The translations under genes and the position numbers were made by a program. Below the pieces are notes generated by a model. The model worked only from the letters and a program-made list of their open reading frames with translations, was not told the DNA's origin and searched no databases. From NCBI GenBank assembly GCA_025964255.1, contig JAOPZF010000218.1, forward strand, positions 1 through 48,144: DNA of 48,144 bases. The letters are read 5' to 3'. How positions within the stretch are numbered: position 1 is the stretch's first letter; every line of letters begins with the position of its first letter. Shown here piece by piece: positions 1 through 8,645 of this stretch. The DNA is from Solirubrobacterales bacterium (lineage in GTDB: Bacteria; Actinomycetota; Thermoleophilia; Solirubrobacterales; 70-9).

Positions 1-596
1 CGCTGTTCGGCGTCGGCGCGTACTTCTTCGCGCACTCCGTCAGCCACGTGCAGGAGCGCGTGAACATCTGGCTGGATCCCTTCGACCCGCGCTGGGTGGA
101 CGGCGCCGGCTACCAGATCGCCCAGTCGGTGTTCGCCCAGGCCGACGGGGGGCTGTTCGGGACCGGCTTCGGCGCGTCGCTGCTGAAGGTCGGCGGCTCG
201 ACGCTGATCCCGGCGCCCCAGACGGACCTCATCTACTCGGTGATCGTCAACGAGCTCGGGCTCGTGGGCGCCTGCGGGCTGATCCTCGTCTACCTGCTGT
301 TCGCCGAGCGCGGCTTCAAGACCGCCGTGCTCGCCGGCGACTCGTTCTCCAAGCTGCTGGCGGCCGGGCTCTCGGCGGTGTTCGCGCTGCAGGTGTTCGT
401 GATCGTCGGCGGCGTCACCCGCGTGATCCCGCTGACCGGCGTGACGCTGCCGTTCGTGTCCTACGGCGGCTCGTCGATCATGGCCAACTTCATCCTGCTG
501 GCGCTGCTGCTGCTGGTCTCCGACCGCGCCCGGCGTGAAATCGAAACCGAACCGGAGAGCCAGGGGCGCGACGAACCGCTGGGGGCGGCGGCGTGA
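1..596 (+). CDS. FtsW/RodA/SpoVE-family SEDS protein (C-terminal part)
   Basis: The open frame runs in from the left edge (first whole codon at 3), so only the C-terminal half or less is present. SEDS proteins polymerise lipid II glycan strands in the cytoplasmic membrane together with a class B PBP. The fragment shows the family signature TDLIYSVIVNELGLVG and the closing helix IPLTGVTLPFVSYGGSS, followed by a short charged tail. The stop overlaps the GTG start of the downstream PBP gene (GTGA at 593-596), so translation is probably coupled. The mycobacterial equivalent operon is pstP-rodA-pbpA-pknA-pknB. RodA and FtsW cannot be told apart from this fragment. Confidence 0.93.
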   Translation, partial: LFGVGAYFFAHSVSHVQERVNIWLDPFDPRWVDGAGYQIAQSVFAQADGGLFGTGFGASLLKVGGSTLIPAPQTDLIYSVIVNELGLVGACGLILVYLLFAERGFKTAVLAGDSFSKLLAAGLSAVFALQVFVIVGGVTRVIPLTGVTLPFVSYGGSSIMANFILLALLLLVSDRARREIETEPESQGRDEPLGAAA

Positions 597-2068
597 ACCG
601 TCAGATCATCAAACTCTTCGCCTTCATCATGGTCCTGTTCGCGGTGCTGGTCGGCTTCACCGCGTGGTGGTCGGTCTTCGACGCGAAGGAACTGAAGGCG
701 AGCAAGTACAACCGTCGGCCGCTCTACGAGCAGCAGCAGATCCCGCGCGGACGCATCCTCGCCGACGACGGCAGCGTGATCGCCAAGTCGATCCCCCAGG
801 GCAAGGGCGTCAACCGGACCTACGTCCGCCACTACCCGATGGGGAGCCTCTTCGGCCACCCGATCGGCTACAGCTTCATCGAAGTCGCCCAGTCGGAATT
901 CGAGAAGTTCCACAACGAAGAATTGACCGGCGAAGAATCGGAATTCGGGACGATCCTCGATCAGTTGACCGGGCAGAAGCAAGAAGGCGAACAGATCGTC
1001 ACCAGCCTCGATCCGAAGGCGCAGGAAGTCGCGATGCACGCGCTCGAAGCGGCCGGGTTCGGTGCCGTCGTCGCGATCGAACCGAGCACCGGCGCGGTCA
1101 AGGTGATGGCCTCGAACCCGGGCTTCAACCCGAACAAGGTCCCGGACTTGAAGTACTTCCAGAGGCTGAATTCGAAGGCCGAAGAAGCCAAGCGCCCGAT
1201 CGTCAACCGCGCTACCCAGGGCCTCTATCCCCCGGGGTCGACCTTCAAGGTCGTGACCGCCGCCGCGGGCCTTGAATCCGGCGTGATCACCCCGGAATCG
1301 ACGATCAACGCGCCGGGGTCGATCATCGACGAAGGCCATGAACTCGCCAACGACGGCAACATCGACTGGGGCCCGATCCCGCTCGACACGGCGCTGACCA
1401 ACTCGGTCAACACCTGGTTCGGCCAGCTCGGTCAAAAGATTGGGCAGGGGGAGCTCTTCTCGATGATGGAAAAGTTCGGCTTCAACGCGAAGCCGCCGAT
1501 CGACATCCCCGAAGAAGAAGTCCTGCCGAGCGGCCTGTGGGACCTCGAAGCGGACAAGCTGTTGACCCGCAAGGACCCGGTCGACCTGGCCCGCCTCGCG
1601 ATCGGTCAGGAGCGGTTGCTGGTGACGCCGCTGCAGGACGCGATGGTCGCCGCCGCGGTCGCCAACCACGGCAAGCTGATGAAGCCGCAGATCTGGAAGC
1701 GGGTCGTCAACGTCGACGGCAGCGTCACCAAGACGATGAGCCCGAGCGTCTACAGCGAACCGATCAAGCCGAAGACGGCTGAAGAGCTGACCACGGCGAT
1801 GGAAGGCGTGGTCAGCGAAGGCACCGGGACCAACGCGGCGATCTCCGGCGTCAAGGTGGCGGGCAAGACCGGCACCGCGGAAACGCCGAGCAGCAAGGCC
1901 TGCGGCGGTGGCTCGGATGAGAACCAAGGCTGGTTCATGGGCTTTGCGCCCGCCGATCACCCGAAGATCGCGATCGCCGCGACGGTCGAGTGCACCACCG
2001 CGTTCGGAAACGATGTCGCCGCGCCGATCTTCCGCGAAGTTGCCGAAACGCTCCTCGGGGGCGAATAG
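593..2068 (+). CDS. pbpA: Class B penicillin-binding protein (PbpA-like transpeptidase)
   Basis: A 491-residue D,D-transpeptidase that cross-links peptidoglycan as partner of the upstream SEDS protein. An N-terminal membrane anchor (about residues 5-27) is followed by the short dimerisation segment RRPLYEQQQIPRGRI. The three active-site motifs are intact: STFK at 216-219, SVN at 271-273 and KTGT at 425-428. It is GTG-started, and its start overlaps the SEDS stop. Two cysteines flank the region after KTGT and could pair outside the cell. Glutamate is written mostly as GAA (hand count about 32 GAA to 7 GAG), unlike cytoplasmic proteins nearby. The assignment to the PbpA branch follows the operon context. 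Confidence 0.95.
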   Translation: MNRQIIKLFAFIMVLFAVLVGFTAWWSVFDAKELKASKYNRRPLYEQQQIPRGRILADDGSVIAKSIPQGKGVNRTYVRHYPMGSLFGHPIGYSFIEVAQSEFEKFHNEELTGEESEFGTILDQLTGQKQEGEQIVTSLDPKAQEVAMHALEAAGFGAVVAIEPSTGAVKVMASNPGFNPNKVPDLKYFQRLNSKAEEAKRPIVNRATQGLYPPGSTFKVVTAAAGLESGVITPESTINAPGSIIDEGHELANDGNIDWGPIPLDTALTNSVNTWFGQLGQKIGQGELFSMMEKFGFNAKPPIDIPEEEVLPSGLWDLEADKLLTRKDPVDLARLAIGQERLLVTPLQDAMVAAAVANHGKLMKPQIWKRVVNVDGSVTKTMSPSVYSEPIKPKTAEELTTAMEGVVSEGTGTNAAISGVKVAGKTGTAETPSSKACGGGSDENQGWFMGFAPADHPKIAIAATVECTTAFGNDVAAPIFREVAETLLGGE

Positions 2069-2126
2069 GTTCCGTCCTGCCGTTCGAAAAATGACTGGGG
2101 AACGAGAATGAGAAGGGGAGACCAGC

Positions 2127-4043
2127 GTGGCTGAAGTCGATGTCGGCTCGGTTGTCGACGGGCGCTACCGGGTGGTGTCCAGGATCGGCGGCGGCGGTAT
2201 GGCCGACGTCTGGTTGGCCGAGGACGCGAACCTCGAGCGCCGGATCGCGCTGAAGGTCCTCCACGCTCGGTTCGCCCAGGACCGCGAGTTCGTCATGCGC
2301 TTCCAGCGCGAGGCCGAGTCGGCGGCCGGGCTGCAGCACCCGAACATCGTCGCCGTCTTCGACCGCGGCGAGTGGGAGGGGACCTACTACATCGCCATGC
2401 AGTACGTGGAAGGGCCGACGCTTAAGCAGCTGATCGACTCGGGGATCACGATCGAGCAGGGCGTCGCGGTGATCCGGCAGGTGCTGCAGGCGGCGGGCTA
2501 CGCGCACCGCCAAGGGATCGTCCACCGCGACCTGAAGCCGCAGAACGTGATCGTCGACCCGGAGGGCAAAGCGGTCGTCACCGACTTCGGCATCGCCCGC
2601 GCCGGCGTCTCCGAGATCACCCAGACCGGCTCGGTGATGGGGACGCCGCACTACCTCTCGCCGGAGCAGGCGCAGGGCTTCGAAGTGACCCCGGTCTCCG
2701 ACCTCTACTCGGTCGGCGTGATGCTCTACGAGGTGCTCACCGGGCGGGTGCCGTTCGAGGGCGAATCGGCGGTCGCGGTGGCGATGAAACAGGTATCGCA
2801 GATGCCGCAGCGGCCGAGCTCGCTCCAGCCGCGGGTCAGCCCGGCGCTCGACGCGGTGGTGATGCGGGCGCTGGAGAAGGACCCCGGCCAGCGCTTCCAG
2901 AGCGCTGACGCCTTCATCGCCGCGCTCGACCAGGCGATGCGCGAACCCGGCGCCGCCGGGCGGGGGACCCAGTCGTTCGCGGCGCTGCCGCCGGTCGTCG
3001 CCGTGCCCGTGGAGGACGAAGGAGATCCGGACGAGGCGCGCAGGCGGCGCCGCAACTGGTGGATCCTCGCCGCCTTGGTGGCGATCCTGATCGGCGCGCT
3101 GATCGGGATCTTCGGCAGTCGGTCGACGCCGACGACGCCGGTGCCGAACGTCCACGGCCGCAGCCTCCAGCGGGCCGAAGAAATCCTCGAAAACGCCGGC
3201 TTCTCGATCAGCCAGCCGCCGATCCAGGTCCACCGGCAGATCGAACCCGGCACGGTCCTCGAACAGGATCCGATCGCCTCGCCGCCCGGTGACGAGGCCG
3301 ACGAACACTGCTCGTTCCTGACGCTGTTCTGCTCGAAGCCCGCGGTGCAGCTGACGGTCAGCATCGGTCCCGGGGAAGGCGTCGTGCCGCGGGTCAACGG
3401 CCTGAGCCAGGCCGAAGCGACGAAGAAACTCGAAGCTGCCAAGTTCAAAGTTGCGACCGAACACATCAACTCGAAGAACGTCGAAGAAGGCGACGTGGTC
3501 AAGACCGAACCGAGCAACGGCGCGACGGCCACGAACGGGTCGACGGTGACGATCTTCGTCTCCACCGGGCCGAAGCTGGTCAAGGTGCCGGTCTTGGTGG
3601 ACAAGCAGCGCCGCCTCGCGGTGCAGGAAATCCGCGCCCGCGGCCTCACCCCCGAAGTCGGCGAAGAGGAATCGGGCCAGCCGGTCGGCCGCGTGCTGCG
3701 CCAGTCGCCGAGCGCCGGGCAGGAACTGGAACCGGGGGCGACCGTGCAGATCGTCGTCTCCTCCGGCCGGGAAACGAAGAAGATGCCGGGCGTGGTGAAC
3801 CAGGAACGTCGTGAAGCGGTGGAAACGGTGCGCGCCGCCGGGCTCACCCCGGTGGTCGAAGAAGAAGAAACGCGCAACGAAGAAAAGATCGGGCTGGTCC
3901 TCCGGCAGTCGCCGAGCGGCGGCACCGAACTGGCGCCGGGCTCGGAAGTGACGCTGTTCGTCGGCAAGCGCGCCCCGAAGGTGCCGGAAGAAGAATCGCC
4001 AGTCGAAGAAATCGAAGGCGAAGAAGAAGGGACGACGCCTTGA
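2127..4043 (+). CDS. pknB: PASTA-domain Ser/Thr protein kinase (PknB/StkP type)
   Basis: A 638-residue transmembrane kinase that senses muropeptides or lipid II and phosphorylates cell-wall and division proteins. The kinase domain (about 12-275) has the GGGGMADVW loop, K43, HRD at 133-135, DFG at 153-155 and an activation loop with TQTGSVMGT. A juxtamembrane RRRR patch precedes one membrane helix (about 310-330). Four PASTA repeats begin near residues 339, 419, 485 and 552. The first carries an insertion with C395 and C402. The tail is acidic. GTG start with a purine-rich AAGGGGAG upstream. Its stop overlaps the next gene (TTGA at 4040-4043). Glutamate codons are GAG-rich in the kinase domain and almost all GAA in the ectodomain. 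Confidence 0.96.
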   Translation: MAEVDVGSVVDGRYRVVSRIGGGGMADVWLAEDANLERRIALKVLHARFAQDREFVMRFQREAESAAGLQHPNIVAVFDRGEWEGTYYIAMQYVEGPTLKQLIDSGITIEQGVAVIRQVLQAAGYAHRQGIVHRDLKPQNVIVDPEGKAVVTDFGIARAGVSEITQTGSVMGTPHYLSPEQAQGFEVTPVSDLYSVGVMLYEVLTGRVPFEGESAVAVAMKQVSQMPQRPSSLQPRVSPALDAVVMRALEKDPGQRFQSADAFIAALDQAMREPGAAGRGTQSFAALPPVVAVPVEDEGDPDEARRRRRNWWILAALVAILIGALIGIFGSRSTPTTPVPNVHGRSLQRAEEILENAGFSISQPPIQVHRQIEPGTVLEQDPIASPPGDEADEHCSFLTLFCSKPAVQLTVSIGPGEGVVPRVNGLSQAEATKKLEAAKFKVATEHINSKNVEEGDVVKTEPSNGATATNGSTVTIFVSTGPKLVKVPVLVDKQRRLAVQEIRARGLTPEVGEEESGQPVGRVLRQSPSAGQELEPGATVQIVVSSGRETKKMPGVVNQERREAVETVRAAGLTPVVEEEETRNEEKIGLVLRQSPSGGTELAPGSEVTLFVGKRAPKVPEEESPVEEIEGEEEGTTP

Positions 4044-5005
4044 GGGTCGCCGTCCTGACCGGGGGACGCTCCTCCGAGCACGAGGTGTCGCTCGCCTCCG
4101 GCGCCTCGGTGATCAAAGGTCTCGAGGAAGCCGGGCACGAGGCGGTCGAGGTGCGGATCGCCCGCGACGGCGCCTGGTTGAGTGGGGGAGAGGCGATCGC
4201 GCTGGTGCCGGGCAGCGGCCTGCTCGGCGCCGACGTCGCCTTCCCCGTCCTCCACGGCGCCTTCGGCGAGGACGGCAGCCTGCAGGGGCTGCTGGAGCTG
4301 CTCGACCTGCCCTACGTCGGCTCCGATGTCCTCTCCTCGGCGACCTGCATGGACAAGCTGACGCTGAAGCGGCTGCTGGCCGGGCAGGGGATCCCGCAGG
4401 TCGACTTCGTCGCGGTCGGCGAAGACGGCTGGCGCAAGCGCTGCGCCGAGCTGGGGACGCCGCTGTGGGTGAAGCCCTCGCGGATGGGCTCGAGCGTCGG
4501 CATATCTCGGATCGAGGACCTCACGGCCCTCGATGCGGCGGTCGAGACGGCGCTACGCCACGATCCTCGGGTGATTGTCGAGGCTTCGGCGCACGGGCGC
4601 GAGATCGAGTGCTCGGTGCTCGGCAACGAGGACCCGGAGACCTCTCAGCCGGGCGAGATCCTGGCCCACGCCCAGTGGTACGACTACGAGGCGAAGTACG
4701 GCGAGGGCGGCATGGACCTGGCGGTGCCGGCGCCGATCTCGGAGATCGAGACCGCGCGGGTCCGCGAGCTGGCGGCCGCGGTATTCACCCTGGCCGGCTG
4801 CTCGGGCCTCGCCCGCTGCGACTTCTTCGTCGAGCCCGACGGCAGCGTGCTGGTCAACGAGCTCAACACGATGCCCGGCTTCACCGAGACCAGCGTCTAC
4901 GCGAAGCTGCTCGAGGCCGGTGGCCTGTCGTACCCGGCCCTCTGCGACCGCCTCGTCGACCTGGCGATCGAACGCCACCAGCGCGCCCGCTCCTACGCGT
5001 TCTGA
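4040..5005 (+). CDS. ddl: D-alanine--D-alanine ligase
   Basis: A 321-residue cytoplasmic ATP-grasp enzyme that joins two D-alanines for the peptidoglycan stem peptide. Visible landmarks are the N-terminal GGRSSEHEVSL, the ATP-grasp segment with GSSVGIS, and the C-terminal metal and substrate motif NELNTMPGFTETS. Length is normal for the family. It starts with TTG inside the kinase stop (TTGA), so it is translationally coupled to pknB and belongs to the same wall-growth operon. Unlike the preceding ectodomain, it uses mostly GAG for glutamate. Confidence 0.95.
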   Translation: MRVAVLTGGRSSEHEVSLASGASVIKGLEEAGHEAVEVRIARDGAWLSGGEAIALVPGSGLLGADVAFPVLHGAFGEDGSLQGLLELLDLPYVGSDVLSSATCMDKLTLKRLLAGQGIPQVDFVAVGEDGWRKRCAELGTPLWVKPSRMGSSVGISRIEDLTALDAAVETALRHDPRVIVEASAHGREIECSVLGNEDPETSQPGEILAHAQWYDYEAKYGEGGMDLAVPAPISEIETARVRELAAAVFTLAGCSGLARCDFFVEPDGSVLVNELNTMPGFTETSVYAKLLEAGGLSYPALCDRLVDLAIERHQRARSYAF

Positions 5006-5012
5006 ACCCACC

Positions 5013-5057
5013 AGCGTTCGCAGAAACCCGCGGATAGCGCGGGAAAGTGCGAACGCT
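5013..5057. repeat. Dispersed palindromic element, copy 1 (possible bidirectional terminator)
   Basis: Outer arms AGCGTTCGCA (5013-5022) and TGCGAACGCT (5048-5057) pair perfectly. Inner arms CCCGCG (5027-5032) and CGCGGG (5038-5043) also pair, with an unpaired GAAA/AAAG internal loop. It fills the space between the convergent ddl and kinase genes, and its last base is the last base of the kinase stop codon on the other strand. Its sequence matches a second element at 46721-46763. No T-tract follows, so terminator function is inference. Confidence 0.75.
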
Positions 5058-6601
5058 TATTCGGACAGCTTGATGTCCGAGATTTCCACCTGGTAGGTGC
5101 CTTCCTGGTCGCCGGCCGGTGAGGCCTTCGTGAACCAGACCAGGAAGTACTTGGCGGCCGAGCCGAGGTGGAGGTCGATTTCCTCGGTCTTGTCGGCGTT
5201 CTTCACTTCGCCGATCGGTTCGCCCCATTCTTCGATTTCTTCCGGCGGCCCCGCCGCGGCGGCGAAGATCTGCGCGTCCCAGCCCGGGGTGGGGGTGCGG
5301 ATGACCATCTTGTCCGGCGTGCTCGCCGCCTTCGACGTGACGTAGATGCCGACGCCCGGGTCCGGTCCGGTCTTCGTCCCTTCGAAGACTTCCGATTCGT
5401 AGTGCTCGGTCGTCCAGGAGGTTCCGGTCGCGTCTTCGTCGATCGCCAATTCCGCGATTTCGTCTTCTTCTTCGCCGTCACCCTCGGGGTCGTAGGCAGT
5501 GGCAGATTCGAGCGCGATCGGGGTGCTACTGCCGCTGGTCTTCGGTGGGCTGCTGTTGTGGTGGTTGCCGACGACCGGCGTGTTGCCGCTCGAGTCGATC
5601 AGGATGATCGCGACGACGCACGCGGCGATCAGCAGTGCCAGCGCGACGACGCCCCAGGGCCAGCGGGCGCGGGCCGAGAGCTTGCGCTGGGCCGGCGGCA
5701 CCGCGTCGAGCACACTGGTCGCCTCGCCGGTGGTCGAGCCCGCCCGCGCCGCCTCGACCTCGAGCGCGGTGGAGAGGTCGTCGATCATCTCGCCGATGTC
5801 GGCGTAGCGGCGCTCCGGGTCCTTGCTCGTCGCCCGCTCGACCACCAGCGCCGTCGCCGCCGAGATTTCCGGGCGCTCGCCCTGGACGTCGGGCAGCTCT
5901 TCGTTGACGTGTTTCATCGCCACCCCGACCTGGCTGTCGGCCTGGAACGGGACGTGGCCGGAGAGCATCTCGAAGAGGACGACGCCGAGCGAGTAGATGT
6001 CGGAGCGCTGGTCGGCGCCGCGGCCCATCGCCTGCTCGGGGGCGACGTAGTCGGTCGTGCCGAGGACGCGACCGGTCGCCGTCAGGCCGTCCTTTTCGAG
6101 CTGGCGGGAGATGCCGAAGTCGGTCAGCTTGGCGCGGCCCTCGGCGTCGATCAGGACGTTCTGCGGCTTGATGTCGCGGTGGACCATGCGGCGGGCGTGG
6201 GCGACGGTGAGGCCGCGGCCGATCTCGATCGCGTAGGCCAGCGCCTCCTGCACGTCGAGCGCGCCGACCCGGTTGATCCGCGCCTTCAGCGTCTCCCCTT
6301 CGACGTATTCGAAGACGATGTAGGGGTAGCCGCCGTCCTCGCCCGCGTCGATCACCGCGACGACGTTGGGGTGGGAGAGCTTGGCGACCGCGCGCGCCTC
6401 CTGGCGGAAGCGCTCCAGCTGGTCGGCCTGCTCGGACATCTCGCGGTGCATCACCTTGACCGCGACCGGGCGGTCGAGCGTCGTGTCGCGGGCAAGGTAG
6501 ACCGTCGACATCCCGCCCGAGCCGAGTTTGGCCTCGAGCCGGTAGCGGCCCGAGAGCACGGTGCCGATCATCTTCGAGCTGGTCGCGCCGCGGTCAGGCA
6601 T
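5057..6601 (-). CDS. Membrane Ser/Thr protein kinase with galactose-binding-like ectodomain
   Basis: A 514-residue kinase convergent with ddl. The kinase domain has the GSGGMSTVY loop, K49, HRD at 141-143, DFG at 161-163 and activation loop TATGRVLGTTDY. A Gly/Ala/Pro linker leads to one membrane helix (about 315-335). The ectodomain (about 362-514) has no PASTA repeat. It contains YDPEGDGEEEDE, SWTTEHYES and YFLVWF segments typical of the discoidin-like domain at the C terminus of actinobacterial MurJ proteins and some kinases. Such a domain could bind a sugar polymer of the envelope (inference). M11 (ATG at 6571) is an equally good start. Glutamate changes from GAG (20 of 25) in the kinase to GAA (20 of 23) outside. 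Confidence 0.92.
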   Translation of the reverse strand: MPDRGATSSKMIGTVLSGRYRLEAKLGSGGMSTVYLARDTTLDRPVAVKVMHREMSEQADQLERFRQEARAVAKLSHPNVVAVIDAGEDGGYPYIVFEYVEGETLKARINRVGALDVQEALAYAIEIGRGLTVAHARRMVHRDIKPQNVLIDAEGRAKLTDFGISRQLEKDGLTATGRVLGTTDYVAPEQAMGRGADQRSDIYSLGVVLFEMLSGHVPFQADSQVGVAMKHVNEELPDVQGERPEISAATALVVERATSKDPERRYADIGEMIDDLSTALEVEAARAGSTTGEATSVLDAVPPAQRKLSARARWPWGVVALALLIAACVVAIILIDSSGNTPVVGNHHNSSPPKTSGSSTPIALESATAYDPEGDGEEEDEIAELAIDEDATGTSWTTEHYESEVFEGTKTGPDPGVGIYVTSKAASTPDKMVIRTPTPGWDAQIFAAAAGPPEEIEEWGEPIGEVKNADKTEEIDLHLGSAAKYFLVWFTKASPAGDQEGTYQVEISDIKLSE

Positions 6602-6738
6602 CAGTCGTCGTTTGCCGGGAGTTGCATCAGGGGGATACGCATATTGTCGAGCACACGCCTCCCGTCAACGTAGCCGGTCAGACGGCAATGCCGGCAGGTA
6701 CGGACGGCCGTGCGACGGAAGTCGCGCACACCGGGGCG

Positions 6739-7743
6739 CTAGCGGGTGACGTGGCCGCTGTCGTCGGTGACGCGGCCGATGCGGGCGGCGGCCGGGTAGT
6801 GCGCGCGGAGGAGCTCGAGGGCGCGGGCCTCGTCGAGCTCGGGGACGACGAGGACGAAGCCGCAGCCCATGTTGAAGACCTCGTGCATCTCCTCGTCGGG
6901 GACGTTGCCGCGCTCGGCGATCAGGGCGAAGAGGGGCGGGATTGGCAGGGGCGCGTCGATCTCGTAGCCGACCGGCGCCGCCAGGCGGAGGAGGTTGTTG
7001 ACGCCGCCTGAAGTGATGTGGGCGAGGCCGCGGACGTCGACCTCGGAGCGCACCAGCTCGACGATCGGCTTGACGTAGATCTCGGTCGGCTCGAGCAACG
7101 CCTCGCCGAGCGGACGGCCGAGGCGGCCGTCGGGGTCCTCAGCCATGTCGAGGCCATCGAGCGCTTTGCGGGCCAGCGTGTAGCCGTTCGAGTGCAGGCC
7201 GGAGGAGGGGAGGCCGATGATCGAGTCACCCGGCGCCACCTGGCGTCCATCGATGATCGCGTCGAGCGCCACCGTGCCGAAGCAGGCGCCGGAGATGTCG
7301 ACCCCGTGGACCATGTCGCCGAGCTGGGCGAGCTCACCGCCGGGGATCTCGATTCCGGCCAGCGTCGCCCCGCGCGCCAGGCCCACCCCGATCGCCTCGC
7401 AGACCTCCGGGTTCGCCCGGTCGATCGCGACGTAGTCGAGCATCGCCAGCGGCTCGGCGCCGACGCAGATCACGTCGTTGACGTTCATCGCCACGCAGTC
7501 GATCCCGACCGTGTCGAGCCTGCCCAGCGCTTCGGCGAGCACCAGCTTGGTCCCGACCCCGTCGGTCGACAGCGCGATCCCAAGATTGGGAGCCACCTCG
7601 ATCACGCTCGCGTAATGGCCGGGCAGCGGCACCTGCGCCGACGGCCGTCCCAACTCGATCTTCCCCAGCGCCCGCACCAGCCCGGCCACCGCCGAGTCGG
7701 CAGCGCCCTGGTCCACTCCTGATCTCGCGTAGGCGTCGCTCAC
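6739..7743 (-). CDS. purM: Phosphoribosylformylglycinamidine cyclo-ligase
   Basis: A 334-residue cytoplasmic enzyme of de novo purine synthesis that closes the imidazole ring to give AIR. The family signatures LSTDGVGTKL, the metal and ATP segment NVNDVICVGAEPLAMLDY, GLPSSGLHSNGYTL and the late HITSGGVNNL are present. GTG start. The nearest upstream gene on this strand (uppP) ends 95 bases away, so purM probably has its own promoter in 7744-7838. No other purine gene is in the window. Confidence 0.95.
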   Translation of the reverse strand: MSDAYARSGVDQGAADSAVAGLVRALGKIELGRPSAQVPLPGHYASVIEVAPNLGIALSTDGVGTKLVLAEALGRLDTVGIDCVAMNVNDVICVGAEPLAMLDYVAIDRANPEVCEAIGVGLARGATLAGIEIPGGELAQLGDMVHGVDISGACFGTVALDAIIDGRQVAPGDSIIGLPSSGLHSNGYTLARKALDGLDMAEDPDGRLGRPLGEALLEPTEIYVKPIVELVRSEVDVRGLAHITSGGVNNLLRLAAPVGYEIDAPLPIPPLFALIAERGNVPDEEMHEVFNMGCGFVLVVPELDEARALELLRAHYPAAARIGRVTDDSGHVTR

Positions 7744-7838
7744 CGGACCTGATTCTGTCAGTGGTGCGGGTCAAGCGCCTGGAAGTCCGATTCCAAGCTG
7801 AATCCAAATCTTTCCAAAATTTGGAATTGGCTCTGCAT
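7744..7838 (-). promoter_or_regulatory. purM upstream region with AT-rich palindrome
   Basis: On the minus strand a TTGACC -35-like box (7769-7774) and a CAGAAT 8 nt before the GTG are visible, but their spacing is too short for one standard promoter. Further up lies the palindrome TTCCAAA-A-TTTGGAA (7812-7826) in a locally AT-rich stretch with repeated TCCAA motifs. It could be an operator, or a weak transcription end for uppP, which stops at 7839. Both are inference. Confidence 0.35.
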
Positions 7839-8645
7839 CTAGGTTTGGCGGCGCAATCTGGCCAAGACGACCGCCGCCAGGCCCGCTCGGTAGGCGGCGT
7901 AGGGCCAGAGGGCGCGGTCGCGCTCGACCAGGCCGATCAGGCGCTGGGAGGCGAGGGTGGAGACGAAGGAGGCGCCGACGCCGAGGGCGAGGGTCTTGCG
8001 CAGCTCGGGGGTCGTGCCTCGCTTGGCGAGGCGGGTTCCCTTGAGGCCGGTGGCGCCGACGATGATCGGCAGGGCGATGGTGCGGGAGAGGAGGTTGGCC
8101 TGGGCGCGGGAGAAGCGGCGCCAGCGCGCCGCGGCGAGGGTCACGCCGTTGCGCGACACGCCCGGGGCCAGGGCCGCCGCCTGGGCGACGCCGAGGGCCA
8201 GGCCGTCGACCGCGGTCGCTTCGCCACGGCCGCGGAGCTGCTCGCGCCGGTCCGCCACCAGCATCAGCGCGGCGCCGAAGAGGAGGCCGAAGGCGGTCGC
8301 CCTCGGCCCGCCGAGGCGTTCCTCGATCTGGCGCTCGAAGCCGTAGCCGACCGCCGCGGCCGGGGCGAAGGAGAGGACGAGGAGGAGGGCGCGGCGGGCG
8401 TCGAAGCTCCGCAGCTCCTCCGCGATCAGTCGCCGCTGGCCGATCAGGAGCGCCGCCGCGGCGCCCGTGTGGAGCGCCACCTCGAAGCTCTTGCGCACCT
8501 CCGGGTCGATCGCGTCCCAGTCCCAGCCGAGCAGCCAGGGGACCAGCACGATATGGGCGGAACTTGAAACCGGGAGGAGCTCGGCGGGGCCCTGCACGAA
8601 GCCCAGCGCGATCGCGCGGGACGCCGGCAGCCCCCTCTTGCTCAA
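7839..8645 (-). CDS. uppP: Undecaprenyl-diphosphatase (BacA/UppP family)
   Basis: A 268-residue integral membrane phosphatase that recycles undecaprenyl diphosphate, the lipid carrier for peptidoglycan and surface polysaccharide. The two catalytic motifs are recognisable: QGPAELLPVSSSAH near the N terminus (the family usually has SSTGH) and PGVSRNGVTL in the middle. I chose the TTG start at 8645, which overlaps the dedA stop as TTGA and gives normal family length. A longer frame upstream encodes non-family sequence. Carrier recycling fits the polysaccharide genes just upstream. Confidence 0.9.
   Translation of the reverse strand: MSKRGLPASRAIALGFVQGPAELLPVSSSAHIVLVPWLLGWDWDAIDPEVRKSFEVALHTGAAAALLIGQRRLIAEELRSFDARRALLLVLSFAPAAAVGYGFERQIEERLGGPRATAFGLLFGAALMLVADRREQLRGRGEATAVDGLALGVAQAAALAPGVSRNGVTLAAARWRRFSRAQANLLSRTIALPIIVGATGLKGTRLAKRGTTPELRKTLALGVGASFVSTLASQRLIGLVERDRALWPYAAYRAGLAAVVLARLRRQT

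Noticed and set aside
461-4255. Long minus-strand frames opposite pbpA and pknB (about 500 codons each).
   Set aside because: Both oppose genes with all active-site motifs present; the frames show low-complexity antisense composition.
6602-6738. Possible tRNA or small gene between purM and the second kinase.
   Set aside because: No T-loop consensus, no acceptor pairing and no credible start with coding-like composition; I see nothing definite here.
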